Below, piece by piece: positions 8,011-18,188 of a stretch of DNA of 64,000 bases (its first letter is position 1; each line of letters starts with the position of its first letter). The DNA comes from Lelliottia jeotgali (GTDB lineage: Bacteria; Pseudomonadota; Gammaproteobacteria; Enterobacterales; Enterobacteriaceae): NCBI GenBank assembly GCA_002271215.1, contig CP018628.1, forward strand, positions 2,480,001-2,544,000, given 5' to 3'. Made by a program: the position numbers and the translations under genes. A model generated the notes under the pieces. The model saw only the letters and a program-made list of their open reading frames with translations, was not told the DNA's origin and did no database searches.

Positions 8011-10689
8011 ATGGCTGTTACTAATATCGCTGAACTGAACGCACTCGTCGAGCGCGTTAAAAAAGCCCAGCGTGAATATGCCAATTTCACCCAAGAACAG
8101 GTTGATAAAATCTTCCGCGCCGCCGCTCTGGCTGCTGCAGATGCTCGAATCCCTCTCGCTAAAATGGCCGTTGCTGAATCCGGTATGGGTATCGTTGAAG
8201 ATAAGGTGATTAAAAACCACTTCGCTTCAGAGTATATCTACAACGCCTATAAAGATGAGAAAACCTGTGGCGTGCTGGACGAAGACCACACCTTCGGTAC
8301 CATCACTATTGCAGAACCTATCGGCATCATTTGCGGTATCGTTCCAACAACGAACCCAACTTCAACCGCTATCTTCAAATCTCTGATTAGCCTGAAGACC
8401 CGTAACGCAATCATCTTCTCCCCACACCCACGCGCTAAAGATGCGACTAACAAAGCCGCTGATATTGTTCTGCAAGCTGCCATCGCTGCAGGTGCACCAA
8501 AAGATCTGATCGGCTGGATTGACCAACCGTCCGTTGAACTGTCTAACGCCCTGATGCACCACCCGGACATCAACATGATTCTGGCAACTGGTGGCCCGGG
8601 CATGGTTAAAGCTGCATACAGCTCTGGTAAACCAGCTATCGGCGTTGGCGCAGGTAACACCCCTGTTGTTATCGACGAAACCGCTGATATCAAGCGTGCT
8701 GTTGCTTCTGTTCTGATGTCTAAAACCTTCGATAACGGCGTAATCTGTGCTTCTGAGCAGTCCGTTGTTGTGGTTGATTCAGTGTATGACGCGGTTCGCG
8801 AACGTTTCGCCAGCCACGGCGGCTACATGCTGCAGGGTAAAGAGCTGAAAGCCGTTCAGGACATCATCCTGAAAAATGGCGCACTGAACGCAGCCATCGT
8901 TGGTCAGCCAGCATACAAAATTGCTGAACTGGCAGGCTTCACTGTTCCGGCTACCACTAAGATCCTGATTGGTGAAGTGAAAGTGGTTGATGAAAGCGAG
9001 CCATTCGCACACGAAAAACTGTCCCCGACCCTGGCGATGTACCGTGCGAAAGACTTCGATGACGCCGTCAGTAAAGCAGAAAAACTGGTGGAAATGGGCG
9101 GTATCGGTCATACCTCTTGCCTGTACACCGACCAGGACAACCAGCCAGAACGCGTTAAATTCTTCGGCGACAAAATGAAGACCGCACGTATTCTGATTAA
9201 CACCCCGGCTTCGCAGGGTGGTATCGGTGACCTGTACAACTTTAAACTCGCGCCTTCCCTGACTCTGGGTTGTGGTTCATGGGGTGGTAACTCCATCTCT
9301 GAAAACGTTGGTCCTAAGCACCTGATCAACAAGAAAACCGTTGCTAAGCGAGCTGAAAACATGTTGTGGCACAAACTTCCGAAATCTATCTACTTCCGCC
9401 GTGGCTCCCTGCCAATCGCGCTGGATGAAGTGATTACTGATGGCCACAAACGTGCGCTCATCGTGACTGACCGTTTCCTGTTCAACAACGGCTATGCGGA
9501 CCAGATCACCTCTGTTCTTAAAGCAGCAGGCGTTGAAACTGAAGTCTTCTTCGAAGTTGAAGCTGACCCAACCCTGAGCGTTGTTCGCAAAGGTGCTGAG
9601 CTGGCTAACTCCTTCAAACCAGACGTGATCATCGCGCTGGGTGGCGGTTCCCCAATGGATGCCGCGAAAATTATGTGGGTGATGTACGAACATCCAGAAA
9701 CTCACTTCGAAGAACTGGCGCTGCGCTTTATGGATATCCGTAAACGTATCTACAAGTTCCCGAAAATGGGCGTGAAAGCGAAAATGATCGCCGTCACCAC
9801 CACTTCCGGTACCGGTTCTGAAGTGACTCCGTTTGCGGTTGTTACCGACGACGCGACTGGTCAGAAATACCCACTGGCTGACTACGCTCTGACTCCAGAT
9901 ATGGCTATCGTTGATGCCAACCTGGTGATGGATATGCCGAAATCACTGTGTGCGTTCGGTGGTCTGGATGCAGTGACTCACGCTCTGGAAGCTTACGTTT
10001 CCGTGCTGGCTTCTGAGTTCTCTGACGGTCAGGCTCTGCAGGCTTTGAAACTGCTGAAAGAAAACCTGCCAGCGTCTTACAACGAAGGCTCTAAAAACCC
10101 GGTTGCTCGTGAGCGTGTGCACAATGCTGCCACCATCGCAGGTATCGCGTTTGCTAACGCCTTCCTCGGTGTGTGTCACTCAATGGCGCACAAGCTGGGC
10201 TCTCAGTTCCACATTCCTCACGGTCTGGCGAACGCCCTGCTGATCTCCAACGTTATCCGTTATAACGCGAATGACAACCCAACCAAGCAGACTGCATTCA
10301 GCCAGTACGACCGCCCAATGGCTCGTCGTCGCTACGCTGAAATCGCAGATCATCTGGGTCTGAGCGCTGCCGGTGACCGTACCGCTGCGAAGATCGAGAA
10401 ACTGCTGGCATGGCTGGACAGCATCAAAGCTGAACTGGGCATTCCTAAGTCAATCCGTGAAGCAGGTGTTCAGGAAGCTGACTTCCTGGCACACGTTGAC
10501 AAGCTGTCTGAAGATGCCTTCGATGACCAGTGTACTGGTGCTAACCCGCGCTACCCACTGATCTCCGAACTGAAACAGATTCTGCTGGATACCTACTACG
10601 GCCGTGAGTTCCATGAAGATAACTCTGTTGCAGTGAAATCTGAAGCACCGGTTGTTAAAGCTGACAAAAAAGTGAAGAAAAACGCTTAA
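8011..10689 (+). CDS. adhE: Bifunctional aldehyde-alcohol dehydrogenase AdhE
   Basis: 892 aa. Converts acetyl-CoA to acetaldehyde and then ethanol with two NADH, the main ethanol route in mixed-acid fermentation. The N-terminal aldehyde dehydrogenase domain (about 1-440) has the catalytic Cys246 in NGVICASEQ. The C-terminal iron alcohol dehydrogenase domain (about 450-870) has the GGGSPMDAAK nucleotide-binding motif and the iron ligands around ALEAYVS, GVCHSMAHKLGSQFHIPHG. The lysine-rich tail (VKADKKVKKNA) is typical. Its known assembly into helical spirosomes is inferred from family membership. Codon use is that of a highly expressed gene. Confidence 0.99.
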   Translation: MAVTNIAELNALVERVKKAQREYANFTQEQVDKIFRAAALAAADARIPLAKMAVAESGMGIVEDKVIKNHFASEYIYNAYKDEKTCGVLDEDHTFGTITIAEPIGIICGIVPTTNPTSTAIFKSLISLKTRNAIIFSPHPRAKDATNKAADIVLQAAIAAGAPKDLIGWIDQPSVELSNALMHHPDINMILATGGPGMVKAAYSSGKPAIGVGAGNTPVVIDETADIKRAVASVLMSKTFDNGVICASEQSVVVVDSVYDAVRERFASHGGYMLQGKELKAVQDIILKNGALNAAIVGQPAYKIAELAGFTVPATTKILIGEVKVVDESEPFAHEKLSPTLAMYRAKDFDDAVSKAEKLVEMGGIGHTSCLYTDQDNQPERVKFFGDKMKTARILINTPASQGGIGDLYNFKLAPSLTLGCGSWGGNSISENVGPKHLINKKTVAKRAENMLWHKLPKSIYFRRGSLPIALDEVITDGHKRALIVTDRFLFNNGYADQITSVLKAAGVETEVFFEVEADPTLSVVRKGAELANSFKPDVIIALGGGSPMDAAKIMWVMYEHPETHFEELALRFMDIRKRIYKFPKMGVKAKMIAVTTTSGTGSEVTPFAVVTDDATGQKYPLADYALTPDMAIVDANLVMDMPKSLCAFGGLDAVTHALEAYVSVLASEFSDGQALQALKLLKENLPASYNEGSKNPVARERVHNAATIAGIAFANAFLGVCHSMAHKLGSQFHIPHGLANALLISNVIRYNANDNPTKQTAFSQYDRPMARRRYAEIADHLGLSAAGDRTAAKIEKLLAWLDSIKAELGIPKSIREAGVQEADFLAHVDKLSEDAFDDQCTGANPRYPLISELKQILLDTYYGREFHEDNSVAVKSEAPVVKADKKVKKNA

Positions 10690-10702
10690 TTGCTAGCCTA
10701 AT

Positions 10703-10732
10703 AAAAAACCCGCTCTCGTAGCGGGTTTTTTT
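10703..10732. terminator. Bidirectional terminator between adhE and tdk
   Basis: A 6-bp CCCGCT/AGCGGG stem (10709-10714 and 10720-10725) is flanked by A6 on the left and T7 on the right. It can therefore end adhE on the plus strand and tdk on the minus strand. It lies 14 bp after the adhE stop codon. Confidence 0.92.
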
Positions 10733-10773
10733 ATGTCTGAAGATATTCAGCAGGTTGAAAAAGAAAACTCACG

Positions 10774-11388
10774 CTAGCGACGATACGATTCCTGAATTGC
10801 CGTCAACGAGCCAATCACCAGCGCTTCTTTATAATGTTTACGACACACTGAGATATAACGCTCATTGCCACCAATCACCACCTGCTCACCTTCGGCGTAG
10901 GGTTTCCCTTCCTGGTCAAGGCGCAGAACCATACTGGCTTTACGTCCGCAGAAACAGATGGTTTTTAGTTCAACCAGTTTGTCTGACCAGGCGAGTAAAT
11001 ATTGGCTGCCAATAAACAGCTCACCGCGGAAATCGGTACGTAATCCGTAGCACAGCACCGGAATATCCAGCTGATCGACGACTTCAGATAGCGCATGAAC
11101 CTGTTCACGCGTCAGGAACTGGCTTTCGTCCACCAGAACGCAATGTACCGGCTTCAGAGCATGCTCAGTGCGGATCTCTTCCAACAGGTCCGTCTGTGTA
11201 TTAAACAGCGTTGCTGGAGACGACAGACCGATACGTGAGCTCACCTTCCCCGCACCAAAGCGATCGTCAATTTCTGCCGTGTATACGATAGAACGCATGC
11301 CCCTTTCCTGGTAATTATATGCAGATTGCAGCAGCGCCGTAGACTTCCCTGCATTCATTGCGGAATAGTAGAAATAAAGTTGTGCCAT
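10774..11388 (-). CDS. tdk: Thymidine kinase
   Basis: 204 aa; phosphorylates thymidine (and deoxyuridine) with ATP in the pyrimidine salvage pathway. The P-loop is [13 protein letters not shown] near the N-terminus, the DESQF motif is at about residue 88, and a zinc-binding cysteine pair (CFCG) with later CRKH lies in the lasso domain. Length and start agree with the E. coli enzyme. It is convergent with adhE and divergent from hns. Confidence 0.97.
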   Translation of the reverse strand: MAQLYFYYSAMNAGKSTALLQSAYNYQERGMRSIVYTAEIDDRFGAGKVSSRIGLSSPATLFNTQTDLLEEIRTEHALKPVHCVLVDESQFLTREQVHALSEVVDQLDIPVLCYGLRTDFRGELFIGSQYLLAWSDKLVELKTICFCGRKASMVLRLDQEGKPYAEGEQVVIGGNERYISVCRKHYKEALVIGSLTAIQESYRR

Positions 11389-11864
11389 TGGTCGTTAAAC
11401 CCTAATCAATGTGTAATATTCCCGATGAGTCATTGTACCATATTTTGGTGTGGCCTCAGCGACACCACGCACAGACTCAGCGTGAATTGTAAAGTCGTTT
11501 GTCGGACGGATTAAGAAAATAACACGTTAAAACAGACAGTAAACTCACGGCTCGCCATGAAAACTGATGATTTACACTAAGCAAATCCTGATTTTTATAG
11601 CAGAAGCAGTCAGCATTAAAATTCAGTATTTATTAACTATTACGCCAGTCTAGTGACTTAAAGTGGGTAATACAAAAGGTTGATATTTATCCGAAGTAAC
11701 TATAAGCGGTTAGAGATTTGTCACAAAAGTAAACGCGCCGATGAGCAGTTTATGCCAATAGTGATGATAACAAGCTGCCCTTACGGGTAATGAAATTTAA
11801 GTTAGCGCCATTAATAATATTGCTGGATATTAAGCCTTTTTTGAATTCCTTACATTCCCACCTA
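11389..11864. other. tdk-hns intergenic region
   Basis: About 480 bp of AT-rich DNA between the divergent genes tdk and hns, with no credible ORF. It must hold the tdk promoter and the upstream regulatory DNA of hns. In E. coli the corresponding region is curved, binds Fis and is autorepressed by H-NS. Confidence 0.5.
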
Positions 11865-11893
11865 TTGCACATCTCAAATTATCACTCTATTAT
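11865..11893 (+). promoter_or_regulatory. hns promoter
   Basis: TTGCAC at 11865-11870 and TATTAT at 11888-11893 are separated by exactly 17 bp. Transcription would start near 11900 and leave a leader of about 37 nt, in keeping with the short leader known for E. coli hns. Confidence 0.75.
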
Positions 11894-11936
11894 TAGGTCA
11901 ACAAACCCCCTCCAATATAAGTTTGAGATTACTACA

Positions 11937-12350
11937 ATGAGCGAAGCACTTAAAATTCTGAACAACATCCGTACTCTTCGTGCGCAGGCAAGAGAATGCA
12001 CCCTCGAAACGCTGGAAGAAATGCTGGAAAAATTAGAAGTTGTTGTACACGAACGTCGTGAAGAAGAAAGCGCCGCTGCTGCTGAAATCGAAGAACGCAC
12101 TCGTAAACTGCAGCAATATCGTGAAATGCTGATTGCTGATGGTATCGATCCAAACGAATTACTGAACAGCATGTCTGCTGCTAAGACCGGTACTAAAGCT
12201 AAACGCGCTGCTCGCCCGGCTAAATATAGCTATGTAGACGAGAATGGCGAAACTAAAACCTGGACTGGCCAGGGCCGTACTCCAGCGGTAATCAAGAAAG
12301 CTATGGATGAGCAAGGCAAACAACTGGATGATTTCCTGATCAAGGATTAA
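11937..12350 (+). CDS. hns: Nucleoid-associated protein H-NS
   Basis: 137 aa, as in E. coli. It silences AT-rich and horizontally acquired genes by forming filaments along DNA. The N-terminal coiled-coil oligomerisation region covers about residues 1-80. The C-terminal DNA-binding domain contains the minor-groove hook [12 protein letters not shown] (about 112-123). The reading frame stays open upstream to 11790, but the ATG at 11937 begins the conserved [14 protein letters not shown], so the shorter start is right. A terminator follows within 20 bp. Confidence 0.98.
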   Translation: MSEALKILNNIRTLRAQARECTLETLEEMLEKLEVVVHERREEESAAAAEIEERTRKLQQYREMLIADGIDPNELLNSMSAAKTGTKAKRAARPAKYSYVDENGETKTWTGQGRTPAVIKKAMDEQGKQLDDFLIKD

Positions 12351-12367
12351 TCACTACGCCTTCAGAA

Positions 12368-12394
12368 AAATCCCGTTTTATACGGGATTTTTTA
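12368..12394 (+). terminator. Rho-independent terminator of hns
   Basis: AAATCCCGT/ACGGGATTT stem (12368-12376 and 12382-12390) followed by a T run, 17 bp after the hns stop codon. Confidence 0.9.
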
Positions 12395-12494
12395 TGCCCG
12401 TAATTTGCCCTGGGGCATTCTGTTACACTCCGCCATATAGTAACATTTGCGAATGTATACTTTCTGACACTATCCAGAGTCACTTTTAAGGCAT

Positions 12495-12529
12495 AAAAAA
12501 ACCGGTGGAGCATAACTCACACCGGTTTT
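12495..12529 (-). terminator. Rho-independent terminator of galU
   Basis: Stem AAACCGGTG/CACCGGTTT (12499-12507 and 12520-12528). On the minus strand it is followed by the complement of an A run (12495-12501). It starts 19 bp after the galU stop codon. Confidence 0.85.
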
Positions 12530-12548
12530 GAACTTCTGCGTGGGCAGA

Positions 12549-13457
12549 TTAGTTTTTAATACCCATGGTCTCTTTCAGCCATGCTTTAAATTCTTCACCC
12601 AGCGTGTTGTGACGAATACCGTATTCAACGAAAGCCTGCATATAACCGAGTTTATTACCACAGTCATGACTTTTGCCTTTCATGTGGTAGGCTTCGACGG
12701 TCTCTTTCTCGATCAGCATATCAATGCCATCTGTCAGCTGGATTTCATCACCTGCTCCCGGAGGGGTTTTCGCCAGCAGTGGCCAAATCTCTGCGCTCAG
12801 AACATAACGGCCTACAACCGCGAGGTTAGACGGCGCTACGTCAGCTTTTGGCTTCTCGACCACACCAACCATCGGCACGCTTTCGCCCGGCTTCAGATCA
12901 ACGCCTTTACAGTCAACCACACCATACGCGGTCACATCTTCAACAGGCTCAACCATAATCTGGCTGCTGCCGGTTTCGTCAAAACGACGAATCATATCTG
13001 CAAGGTTGTCCTGAGAGAGGTCTGATTCGAACTCATCGAGGATAACGTCCGGCAGGATAACTGCAACAGGCTTGTCACCCACGACCGGATGCGCACACAG
13101 CACAGCGTGCCCCAGGCCCTTAGCCAGCCCCTGACGCACTTGCATGATTGTGACATGCGGAGGACAGATAGACTGAACTTCTTCCAGCAGCTGACGTTTA
13201 ACACGTTTTTCCAGCATGGCTTCAAGTTCAAAACTGGTATCGAAATGGTTTTCGATAGAGTTTTTGGACGAATGAGTCACCAGCACAATTTCAGTAATGC
13301 CTGCAGCAATACATTCATTGACGACATACTGGATTAATGGCTTATCGACCAAAGGCAGCATTTCTTTCGGAATTGCCTTTGTTGCCGGTAGCATCCTGGT
13401 TCCTAATCCCGCTACCGGGATAACAGCCTTTGTGACTTTCGAATTTAGGGCAGCCAT
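12549..13457 (-). CDS. galU: UTP-glucose-1-phosphate uridylyltransferase
   Basis: 302 aa. Makes UDP-glucose from UTP and glucose-1-phosphate, the precursor for lipopolysaccharide core, trehalose, osmoregulated glucans and the Leloir pathway. The nucleotidyltransferase signature [19 protein letters not shown] is at about residues 17-35. GVVEKP and [12 protein letters not shown] are also present. Length and start match E. coli GalU. It is monocistronic: 198 bp separate it from rssB upstream, and it has its own terminator. Confidence 0.97.
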   Translation of the reverse strand: MAALNSKVTKAVIPVAGLGTRMLPATKAIPKEMLPLVDKPLIQYVVNECIAAGITEIVLVTHSSKNSIENHFDTSFELEAMLEKRVKRQLLEEVQSICPPHVTIMQVRQGLAKGLGHAVLCAHPVVGDKPVAVILPDVILDEFESDLSQDNLADMIRRFDETGSSQIMVEPVEDVTAYGVVDCKGVDLKPGESVPMVGVVEKPKADVAPSNLAVVGRYVLSAEIWPLLAKTPPGAGDEIQLTDGIDMLIEKETVEAYHMKGKSHDCGNKLGYMQAFVEYGIRHNTLGEEFKAWLKETMGIKN

Positions 13458-13655
13458 TGAAATCTCCTGAACTGTTCAAGTTTTGAACTTTTATGCATTG
13501 AATAACGCGTCGAGTATATCAGCCTCACTCTGTAAACCGGGTCTGAAAAGGGCGCGTTACCGATCAATTAGGATAAATACGTATCAAACTGGCAGTGATA
13601 GTAGCACTGCCTTTAAAACGGCGGTAAAGCTATCTGACGAATAAAACTCAATTGC

Positions 13656-14669
13656 TTATTCCGTGGACAACATTAAGCGCAAACGCCCACCAGCTCCCCA
13701 AATTTGGCACTGCCATGACAAACAGCGATGGCTTATTTGGTTAAGATATGTCGAACCCATCGTCCCTAAAGGAACGCCGTTACTGACCTGAATATGATGT
13801 TCGCCCGTATTGAGCGTTGCGTTTAGACCCGCTGAGACCAGGATAAGATTTTTTAATTCACTATGGTAATAACCCACTAACAGTGGAAACTGCCCAGGCA
13901 AATTGGCCTGGCGAAAAAGATGGTTCACTTGTTTTAGCAATGAACCCAATTCAGGCAGTCGCTGTCCCTGATGTGAGAGTTGTTCCTGCAATAACCCATT
14001 GAATAATGCCCGCAATAATAGTGCAGCTAATACACCGTTATCACCTGCTCTCGTCACATCCAGGCAATAAAACGCCAGATCAACGTCGGACAACGGGGCG
14101 ATATCAAGCACCAGACCGGGCTGATCTGCGGCAACCAGCTGGCGATAGTTAATTCTGCAATGCGATATATTTTGCTGAACCGGTGGCTGAAGTTCCTGTA
14201 AAAGCTTTGCGGCTGCATGGGGATTACTGACCAGCGCGTCCCAGTCCTGAAAAAGGCGCTCTTCTTCTTCGACGCGAGAATTAAACATATTTGGGTAGAG
14301 GCACGCAAAAACCGTTTCCCGCAGGCGATTTAAATCCTTGACGGGTTTTAACAACACATCCTGAACCCCCAGGCGCAGGGCTTTTGCGATATCGGCCATA
14401 TTCTCGGTCGCGGAAATGACCAGAATCGGCATCTGGTCACCTTCATTGCGAAGGTGCTCTACCAGCTTGAGGCCGTTCATACGTGGCATAGCAATATCGC
14501 AAATCATCAGGTCCGGTGTGTTTTCGGTCATTTTCTCCAGCGCATCGACACCATCGACGGCCAGTACTGTTGTCGCACCCAGTGAGGTTAACCACGAATC
14601 CAGCAGCGAACGGAAAACGGGCTCGTCTTCAACTATCAGAATCTGTTTACCGGCCAATGGCTGCGTCAT
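13656..14669 (-). CDS. rssB: Response regulator and RpoS adaptor RssB
   Basis: 337 aa, as in E. coli. It binds the stress sigma factor RpoS and delivers it to the ClpXP protease. The N-terminal receiver domain has the phosphorylatable Asp58 in LMICDIAMPRMNG and the conserved lysine in LLKPVKD. The C-terminal half is a degenerate PP2C-like phosphatase fold. It lies 90 bp downstream of rssA on the same strand, as in E. coli, where the two form an operon with a second promoter for rssB. Confidence 0.96.
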   Translation of the reverse strand: MTQPLAGKQILIVEDEPVFRSLLDSWLTSLGATTVLAVDGVDALEKMTENTPDLMICDIAMPRMNGLKLVEHLRNEGDQMPILVISATENMADIAKALRLGVQDVLLKPVKDLNRLRETVFACLYPNMFNSRVEEEERLFQDWDALVSNPHAAAKLLQELQPPVQQNISHCRINYRQLVAADQPGLVLDIAPLSDVDLAFYCLDVTRAGDNGVLAALLLRALFNGLLQEQLSHQGQRLPELGSLLKQVNHLFRQANLPGQFPLLVGYYHSELKNLILVSAGLNATLNTGEHHIQVSNGVPLGTMGSTYLNQISHRCLSWQCQIWGAGGRLRLMLSTE

Positions 14670-14759
14670 GGTCTCTCCCCTGGCAGTTGATAAGTCAATA
14701 GTGGCACGCTATTGGACCTGTCGCCTGTCAGAATTTGCTGAAGTCATCAAAAAGGGTGC

Positions 14760-15662
14760 TCAGGCTGTCGCCCGCACCAAAGGTAGCAGTTCGTCCATTT
14801 TTTTCTCGACCGCAAGTGCTCCGGCAGCGATGGCTGCATCTGCACGATGAAAGTCGAGCGTAGATATTTGCGGACAGAATGGCTGGATCAAGATGTCCGG
14901 AGGATCACCTGCCATTCGATTACGCTTCAGGCGATTCTCCAGCACCTGAATAGAGGTCGTCATGATCTCCATCGCCGTTGGCGCAGAGACCGTTTTACGC
15001 GTCGCCGCGCGACCTAAACGTTCGCGCAGACGCTCGTGCCAGGCCAGCTTTTCGCTGTCAGCTTCATCGTTGTGAAGATTTACCGGCATCAAGTCTTGCT
15101 GCATCAGATGGGCGTCGTGCTGCAAATCGACCGCAATGACAATATCCGCCCCCATCGCACGGGTGAGGGAAATAGGCACCGGATTGACCACACCGCCATC
15201 CACCAGCCAGTAGCCATTGTGAGGAACCGGCGCCATCAGGCCCGGCATACTGCAGGAGGCTCGCACGGCAAGATGGATATCACCTTCGGTGAACCATATT
15301 TCCCTGCCGGTACTGAGATTGGTTGCCACAGCGCCAAAAGGCATCTGGCAGAGATTGAAATCATTTGAAGGCATAATTTCGCGGAACTGGTTGAACACGC
15401 GTTCCCCGCGCAGCAGTCCTCCGCGTTGCCATGAGAGGTCCATCAGACGAAGTACGTCCCAGTAACTAAAGGAGCGTACCCATTTTTCAAGCTCCGGCAT
15501 TTTATCGCACGCATACGCAGCACCGACCAACGAGCCGATAGAGCAGCCTGCAACAATATCAACTTCGACACCGAGCCGTTTTAACGCGTTAATCACGCCA
15601 ATATGTGACCAACCCCGGGCAGCACCTGAGCCCAGCGCCAGACCAATTTTTACCTTTCTCAT
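14760..15662 (-). CDS. rssA: Patatin-like phospholipase family protein RssA
   Basis: 300 aa by the chosen start. The patatin fold is shown by the glycine-rich oxyanion loop GSGAARG, the nucleophile elbow GCSIGS and the DGG catalytic aspartate motif (WLVDGGVVNP). The frame is open 14 codons further upstream, but homology to E. coli RssA begins at MRKVKIGLALGSG, so the ATG at 15660-15662 is preferred. Its substrate and role are not established. It sits upstream of rssB. Confidence 0.93.
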   Translation of the reverse strand: MRKVKIGLALGSGAARGWSHIGVINALKRLGVEVDIVAGCSIGSLVGAAYACDKMPELEKWVRSFSYWDVLRLMDLSWQRGGLLRGERVFNQFREIMPSNDFNLCQMPFGAVATNLSTGREIWFTEGDIHLAVRASCSMPGLMAPVPHNGYWLVDGGVVNPVPISLTRAMGADIVIAVDLQHDAHLMQQDLMPVNLHNDEADSEKLAWHERLRERLGRAATRKTVSAPTAMEIMTTSIQVLENRLKRNRMAGDPPDILIQPFCPQISTLDFHRADAAIAAGALAVEKKMDELLPLVRATA

Positions 15663-15777
15663 CAGTCCTGTTTTACTTCCCCTGGATTCCCAACGTAGCA
15701 TCATCGCTATCGCTCAGTTAACATAGTGCCACCTGGGCGTTTAAACGCCGTGACTTTTTTATTCCAGGAAGAGAATT

Positions 15778-16236
15778 GTGTCCCAACTCTGCCCCTGTGG
15801 TAGCGCAGTCGAGTATAGCCTATGTTGCCAGCGATATCTTTCTGGCAACCAGGTTGCACCCGATCCATCACACCTTATGCGCTCCCGGTATTCTGCTTTT
15901 GTGATCAAAGACGCAGACTACCTGATTAAGACCTGGCATCCCTCGTGCCACGCCGCTGACTTTCGTCAAGAAATTGAAGCCGGATTTGCCAATACACAAT
16001 GGCTCGGCCTGACGCAATACGAGGTTGCCGCTGGCAGCACGCCAAACGAAGGTTTTGTCAGCTTCGTCGCCCGATTTATCGAGCACAATAAACCCGGCGC
16101 CATCATTGAGCGCTCGCGGTTCTTACTCGAAGGCGGACAGTGGTACTATATTGATGGTACTCGTCCGCAGTTTGGTCGTAATGACCCCTGCCCCTGCGGT
16201 TCAGGTAAAAAATTTAAAAAGTGTTGCGGGCAATAA
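15778..16236 (+). CDS. ychJ: SEC-C motif protein YchJ
   Basis: 152 aa, the same length as E. coli YchJ. There is an SEC-C-type zinc-binding motif at each end: [13 protein letters not shown] at the N-terminus and [14 protein letters not shown] at the C-terminus. Between them lies an NTF2-like domain (YchJ/UPF0225 family). The start is GTG at 15778, with AGGAAGAG just upstream. The function is unknown. It is divergent from rssA and followed 47 bp later by purU. Confidence 0.93.
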   Translation: MSQLCPCGSAVEYSLCCQRYLSGNQVAPDPSHLMRSRYSAFVIKDADYLIKTWHPSCHAADFRQEIEAGFANTQWLGLTQYEVAAGSTPNEGFVSFVARFIEHNKPGAIIERSRFLLEGGQWYYIDGTRPQFGRNDPCPCGSGKKFKKCCGQ

Positions 16237-16283
16237 CGCCTGACCACCAATAACAAGCAAACACTCAACAGGATTTCCTCGCG

Positions 16284-17126
16284 ATGCAATCATTACAACG
16301 CAAAATACTGCGTACCATTTGCCCTGACCAGAAGGGTCTGATCGCCCGTATCACCAACATTTGCTATAAGCATGAACTGAACATCGTGCAAAATAACGAG
16401 TTCGTGGATCACCGCACCGGTCGTTTCTTTATGCGTACTGAACTGGAGGGGATTTTCAACGATACCACCCTGCTCGCGGATCTTGACGGCGCGTTACCGG
16501 AAGGCTCCATTCGCGAACTGACTCCCGCCGGGCGTCGTAAAGTCGTGATTCTGGTCACCAAAGAAGCTCATTGTCTGGGCGATCTGCTGATGAAAGCCAA
16601 CTATGGCGGGCTGGACGTTGAAATTGCCGCCGTTATCGGTAATCACGATACGCTGCGCACGCTGGTTGAGCGTTTTGATATTCCCTTCGAACTGGTAAGC
16701 CACGAAGGCCACACCCGCGAAGAGCATGACGAGCTGATGGCGCAAACCATTGAAGCGCACGATCCTGACTATGTGGTGCTGGCGAAGTACATGCGCGTGC
16801 TGACGCCATCGTTTGTTTCCCGCTTCCCGAATAAGATCATCAACATTCACCACTCATTCCTGCCGGCCTTCATTGGTGCACGTCCTTATCATCAGGCGTA
16901 CGAGCGCGGCGTGAAGATTGTCGGCGCCACCGCCCACTACGTGAACGATAACCTGGATGAAGGCCCGATCATCATGCAGGACGTCATTCACGTCGATCAT
17001 ACCTATACCGCAGAAGATATGATGCGTGCCGGTCGTGACGTCGAGAAGAATGTATTGAGCCGCGCGCTGTATCAGGTGCTGGCCCAGCGCGTGTTCGTCT
17101 ACGGCAACAGAACGATTATTCTTTAA
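16284..17126 (+). CDS. purU: Formyltetrahydrofolate deformylase
   Basis: 280 aa. Hydrolyses 10-formyl-tetrahydrofolate to formate and tetrahydrofolate, which feeds PurT and balances one-carbon pools. An N-terminal ACT domain (about 8-85) precedes a formyltransferase-like domain with the catalytic INIHHSFLPAFIGARPYHQA and the aspartate in NDNLDEGPII. It lies just downstream of ychJ and upstream of the tRNA-Tyr operon, as in E. coli. Confidence 0.97.
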   Translation: MQSLQRKILRTICPDQKGLIARITNICYKHELNIVQNNEFVDHRTGRFFMRTELEGIFNDTTLLADLDGALPEGSIRELTPAGRRKVVILVTKEAHCLGDLLMKANYGGLDVEIAAVIGNHDTLRTLVERFDIPFELVSHEGHTREEHDELMAQTIEAHDPDYVVLAKYMRVLTPSFVSRFPNKIINIHHSFLPAFIGARPYHQAYERGVKIVGATAHYVNDNLDEGPIIMQDVIHVDHTYTAEDMMRAGRDVEKNVLSRALYQVLAQRVFVYGNRTIIL

Positions 17127-17207
17127 TCCTTTGTGAAATGAATTGATTAGCTTTGCGTCTTTACGCGTAAAAAGCAGTCAAACAGTTCGTTTTCATCAAA
17201 GGAATGC

Positions 17208-17235
17208 TTTACAGGGGCGCGTCATTTGATATGAT
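17208..17235 (+). promoter_or_regulatory. tyrTV tRNA operon promoter
   Basis: TTTACA (17208-17213) and TATGAT (17230-17235) with 16-bp spacing, followed at once by the GC-rich discriminator GCGCCCCGC. This matches the E. coli tyrT promoter, a classic stringently controlled stable-RNA promoter. Transcription should start near 17242. Confidence 0.88.
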
Positions 17236-17282
17236 GCGCCCCGCTTCCAGCAGGAAGCAGGCCAGTAAAAGCATTACCCCGT

Positions 17283-17367
<85 letters not shown>

Positions 17368-17393
17368 TCTCAACGCTCAAGCATCATACCCCT

Positions 17394-17478
<85 letters not shown>

Positions 17479-17631
17479 TTTCTCAGACCAAATCCAATAT
17501 CCCTGTTTGCACGCTATTTCATATTCTCTATGGGGAAGGATGAGAAGCTTCGACCAAGGTTCGATTCGAGCGAAGCGAGAAAGCGTTGCCGCAGGCAACG
17601 ACCCGAAGGGCGAAGCGCAACGCGCTGAGTA
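17479..17631 (+). ncRNA. rtT: rtT RNA, copy 1
   Basis: Body of the first repeat between tRNA-like CCA ends. It contains a strong hairpin CGTTGCC-GCA-GGCAACG (17584-17600). In E. coli RNA of this kind is released during tRNA-Tyr maturation and has been linked to the stringent response. Exact ends are not visible in the sequence. Confidence 0.6.
17530..17628 (+). CDS. Possible Tpr-like basic micropeptide (first of three copies)
   Basis: A 32-codon reading frame inside rtT copy 1, rich in arginine and lysine (ending PEGRSATR). It corresponds in place to the protamine-like tpr frame of the E. coli tyrT operon. The same peptide is encoded at 17701-17799 and 17872-17970; the only difference in the third copy is a silent C to T. 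No Shine-Dalgarno precedes the ATG, so translation is doubtful and RNA function may explain the conservation. Confidence 0.25.
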   Translation: MGKDEKLRPRFDSSEARKRCRRQRPEGRSATR

Positions 17632-17649
17632 ATCCTTCCCCCGCCACCA

Positions 17650-17802
17650 TTTCTCAGACCAAATCCAATATCCCTGTTTGCACGCTATTTCATATTCTCT
17701 ATGGGGAAGGATGAGAAGCTTCGACCAAGGTTCGATTCGAGCGAAGCGAGAAAGCGTTGCCGCAGGCAACGACCCGAAGGGCGAAGCGCAACGCGCTGAG
17801 TA
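17650..17802 (+). ncRNA. rtT: rtT RNA, copy 2
   Basis: Identical in sequence to copy 1, one 171-bp period downstream, with the same internal hairpin and basic reading frame. Confidence 0.6.
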
Positions 17803-17820
17803 ATCCTTCCCCCGCCACCA

Positions 17821-17973
17821 TTTCTTAGATTAAATCCAACATTCCTGTTCGCACGATATTTCATATTCTCTATGGGGAAGGATGAGAAGCTTCGACCAAG
17901 GTTCGATTCGAGCGAAGCGAGAAAGCGTTGCCGTAGGCAACGACCCGAAGGGCGAAGCGCAACGCGCTGAGTA
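17821..17973 (+). ncRNA. rtT: rtT RNA, copy 3 (diverged)
   Basis: Third copy. Its first part differs from copies 1 and 2 at about eight positions. The rest is identical except for one base that falls in the hairpin loop (GCA to GTA) and is silent in the reading frame. Confidence 0.55.
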
Positions 17974-18042
17974 ATCCTTCCCCCGCCACCATTTTTCAGT
18001 TCAAATCCCAAAACTCATAGTTAATAATCCGGCTTTCGCACA

Positions 18043-18131
18043 CCTCTTTTCCCCGGTGTCGCTGCGCTTACCGGGGCTACAAAACCGAACTGCAAATCCG
18101 TAGGCCGGGTAAGGCAACGCCGCCACCCGGC
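18043..18131. repeat. Pair of REP elements
   Basis: Two REP-type palindromes of the CCGGGTAAGGC...GCCACCCGG family lie between the tRNA operon and narI. The left one is a variant (TTACCGGGGCTACAAAACC), and the right one, at about 18102-18131, is canonical. Confidence 0.75.
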
Positions 18132-18140
18132 AAAAAGGCG

Positions 18141-18167
18141 AAAAAAAACCCTGCCGAAGCAGGGTTT
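18141..18167 (-). terminator. Terminator of narGHJI
   Basis: Stem AAACCCTGC/GCAGGGTTT (18146-18154 and 18159-18167) with a CGAA loop. The minus strand then reads a T run (complement of 18141-18148). It lies about 20 bp after the narI stop codon. Confidence 0.9.
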
Positions 18168-18188
18168 GTTCATTTATAGCCGAATGAC

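Noticed and set aside
11790..11936. N-terminal extension of H-NS
   Set aside because: The upstream sequence contains the hns promoter (TTGCAC, TATTAT) and leader; the conserved protein begins at 11937.
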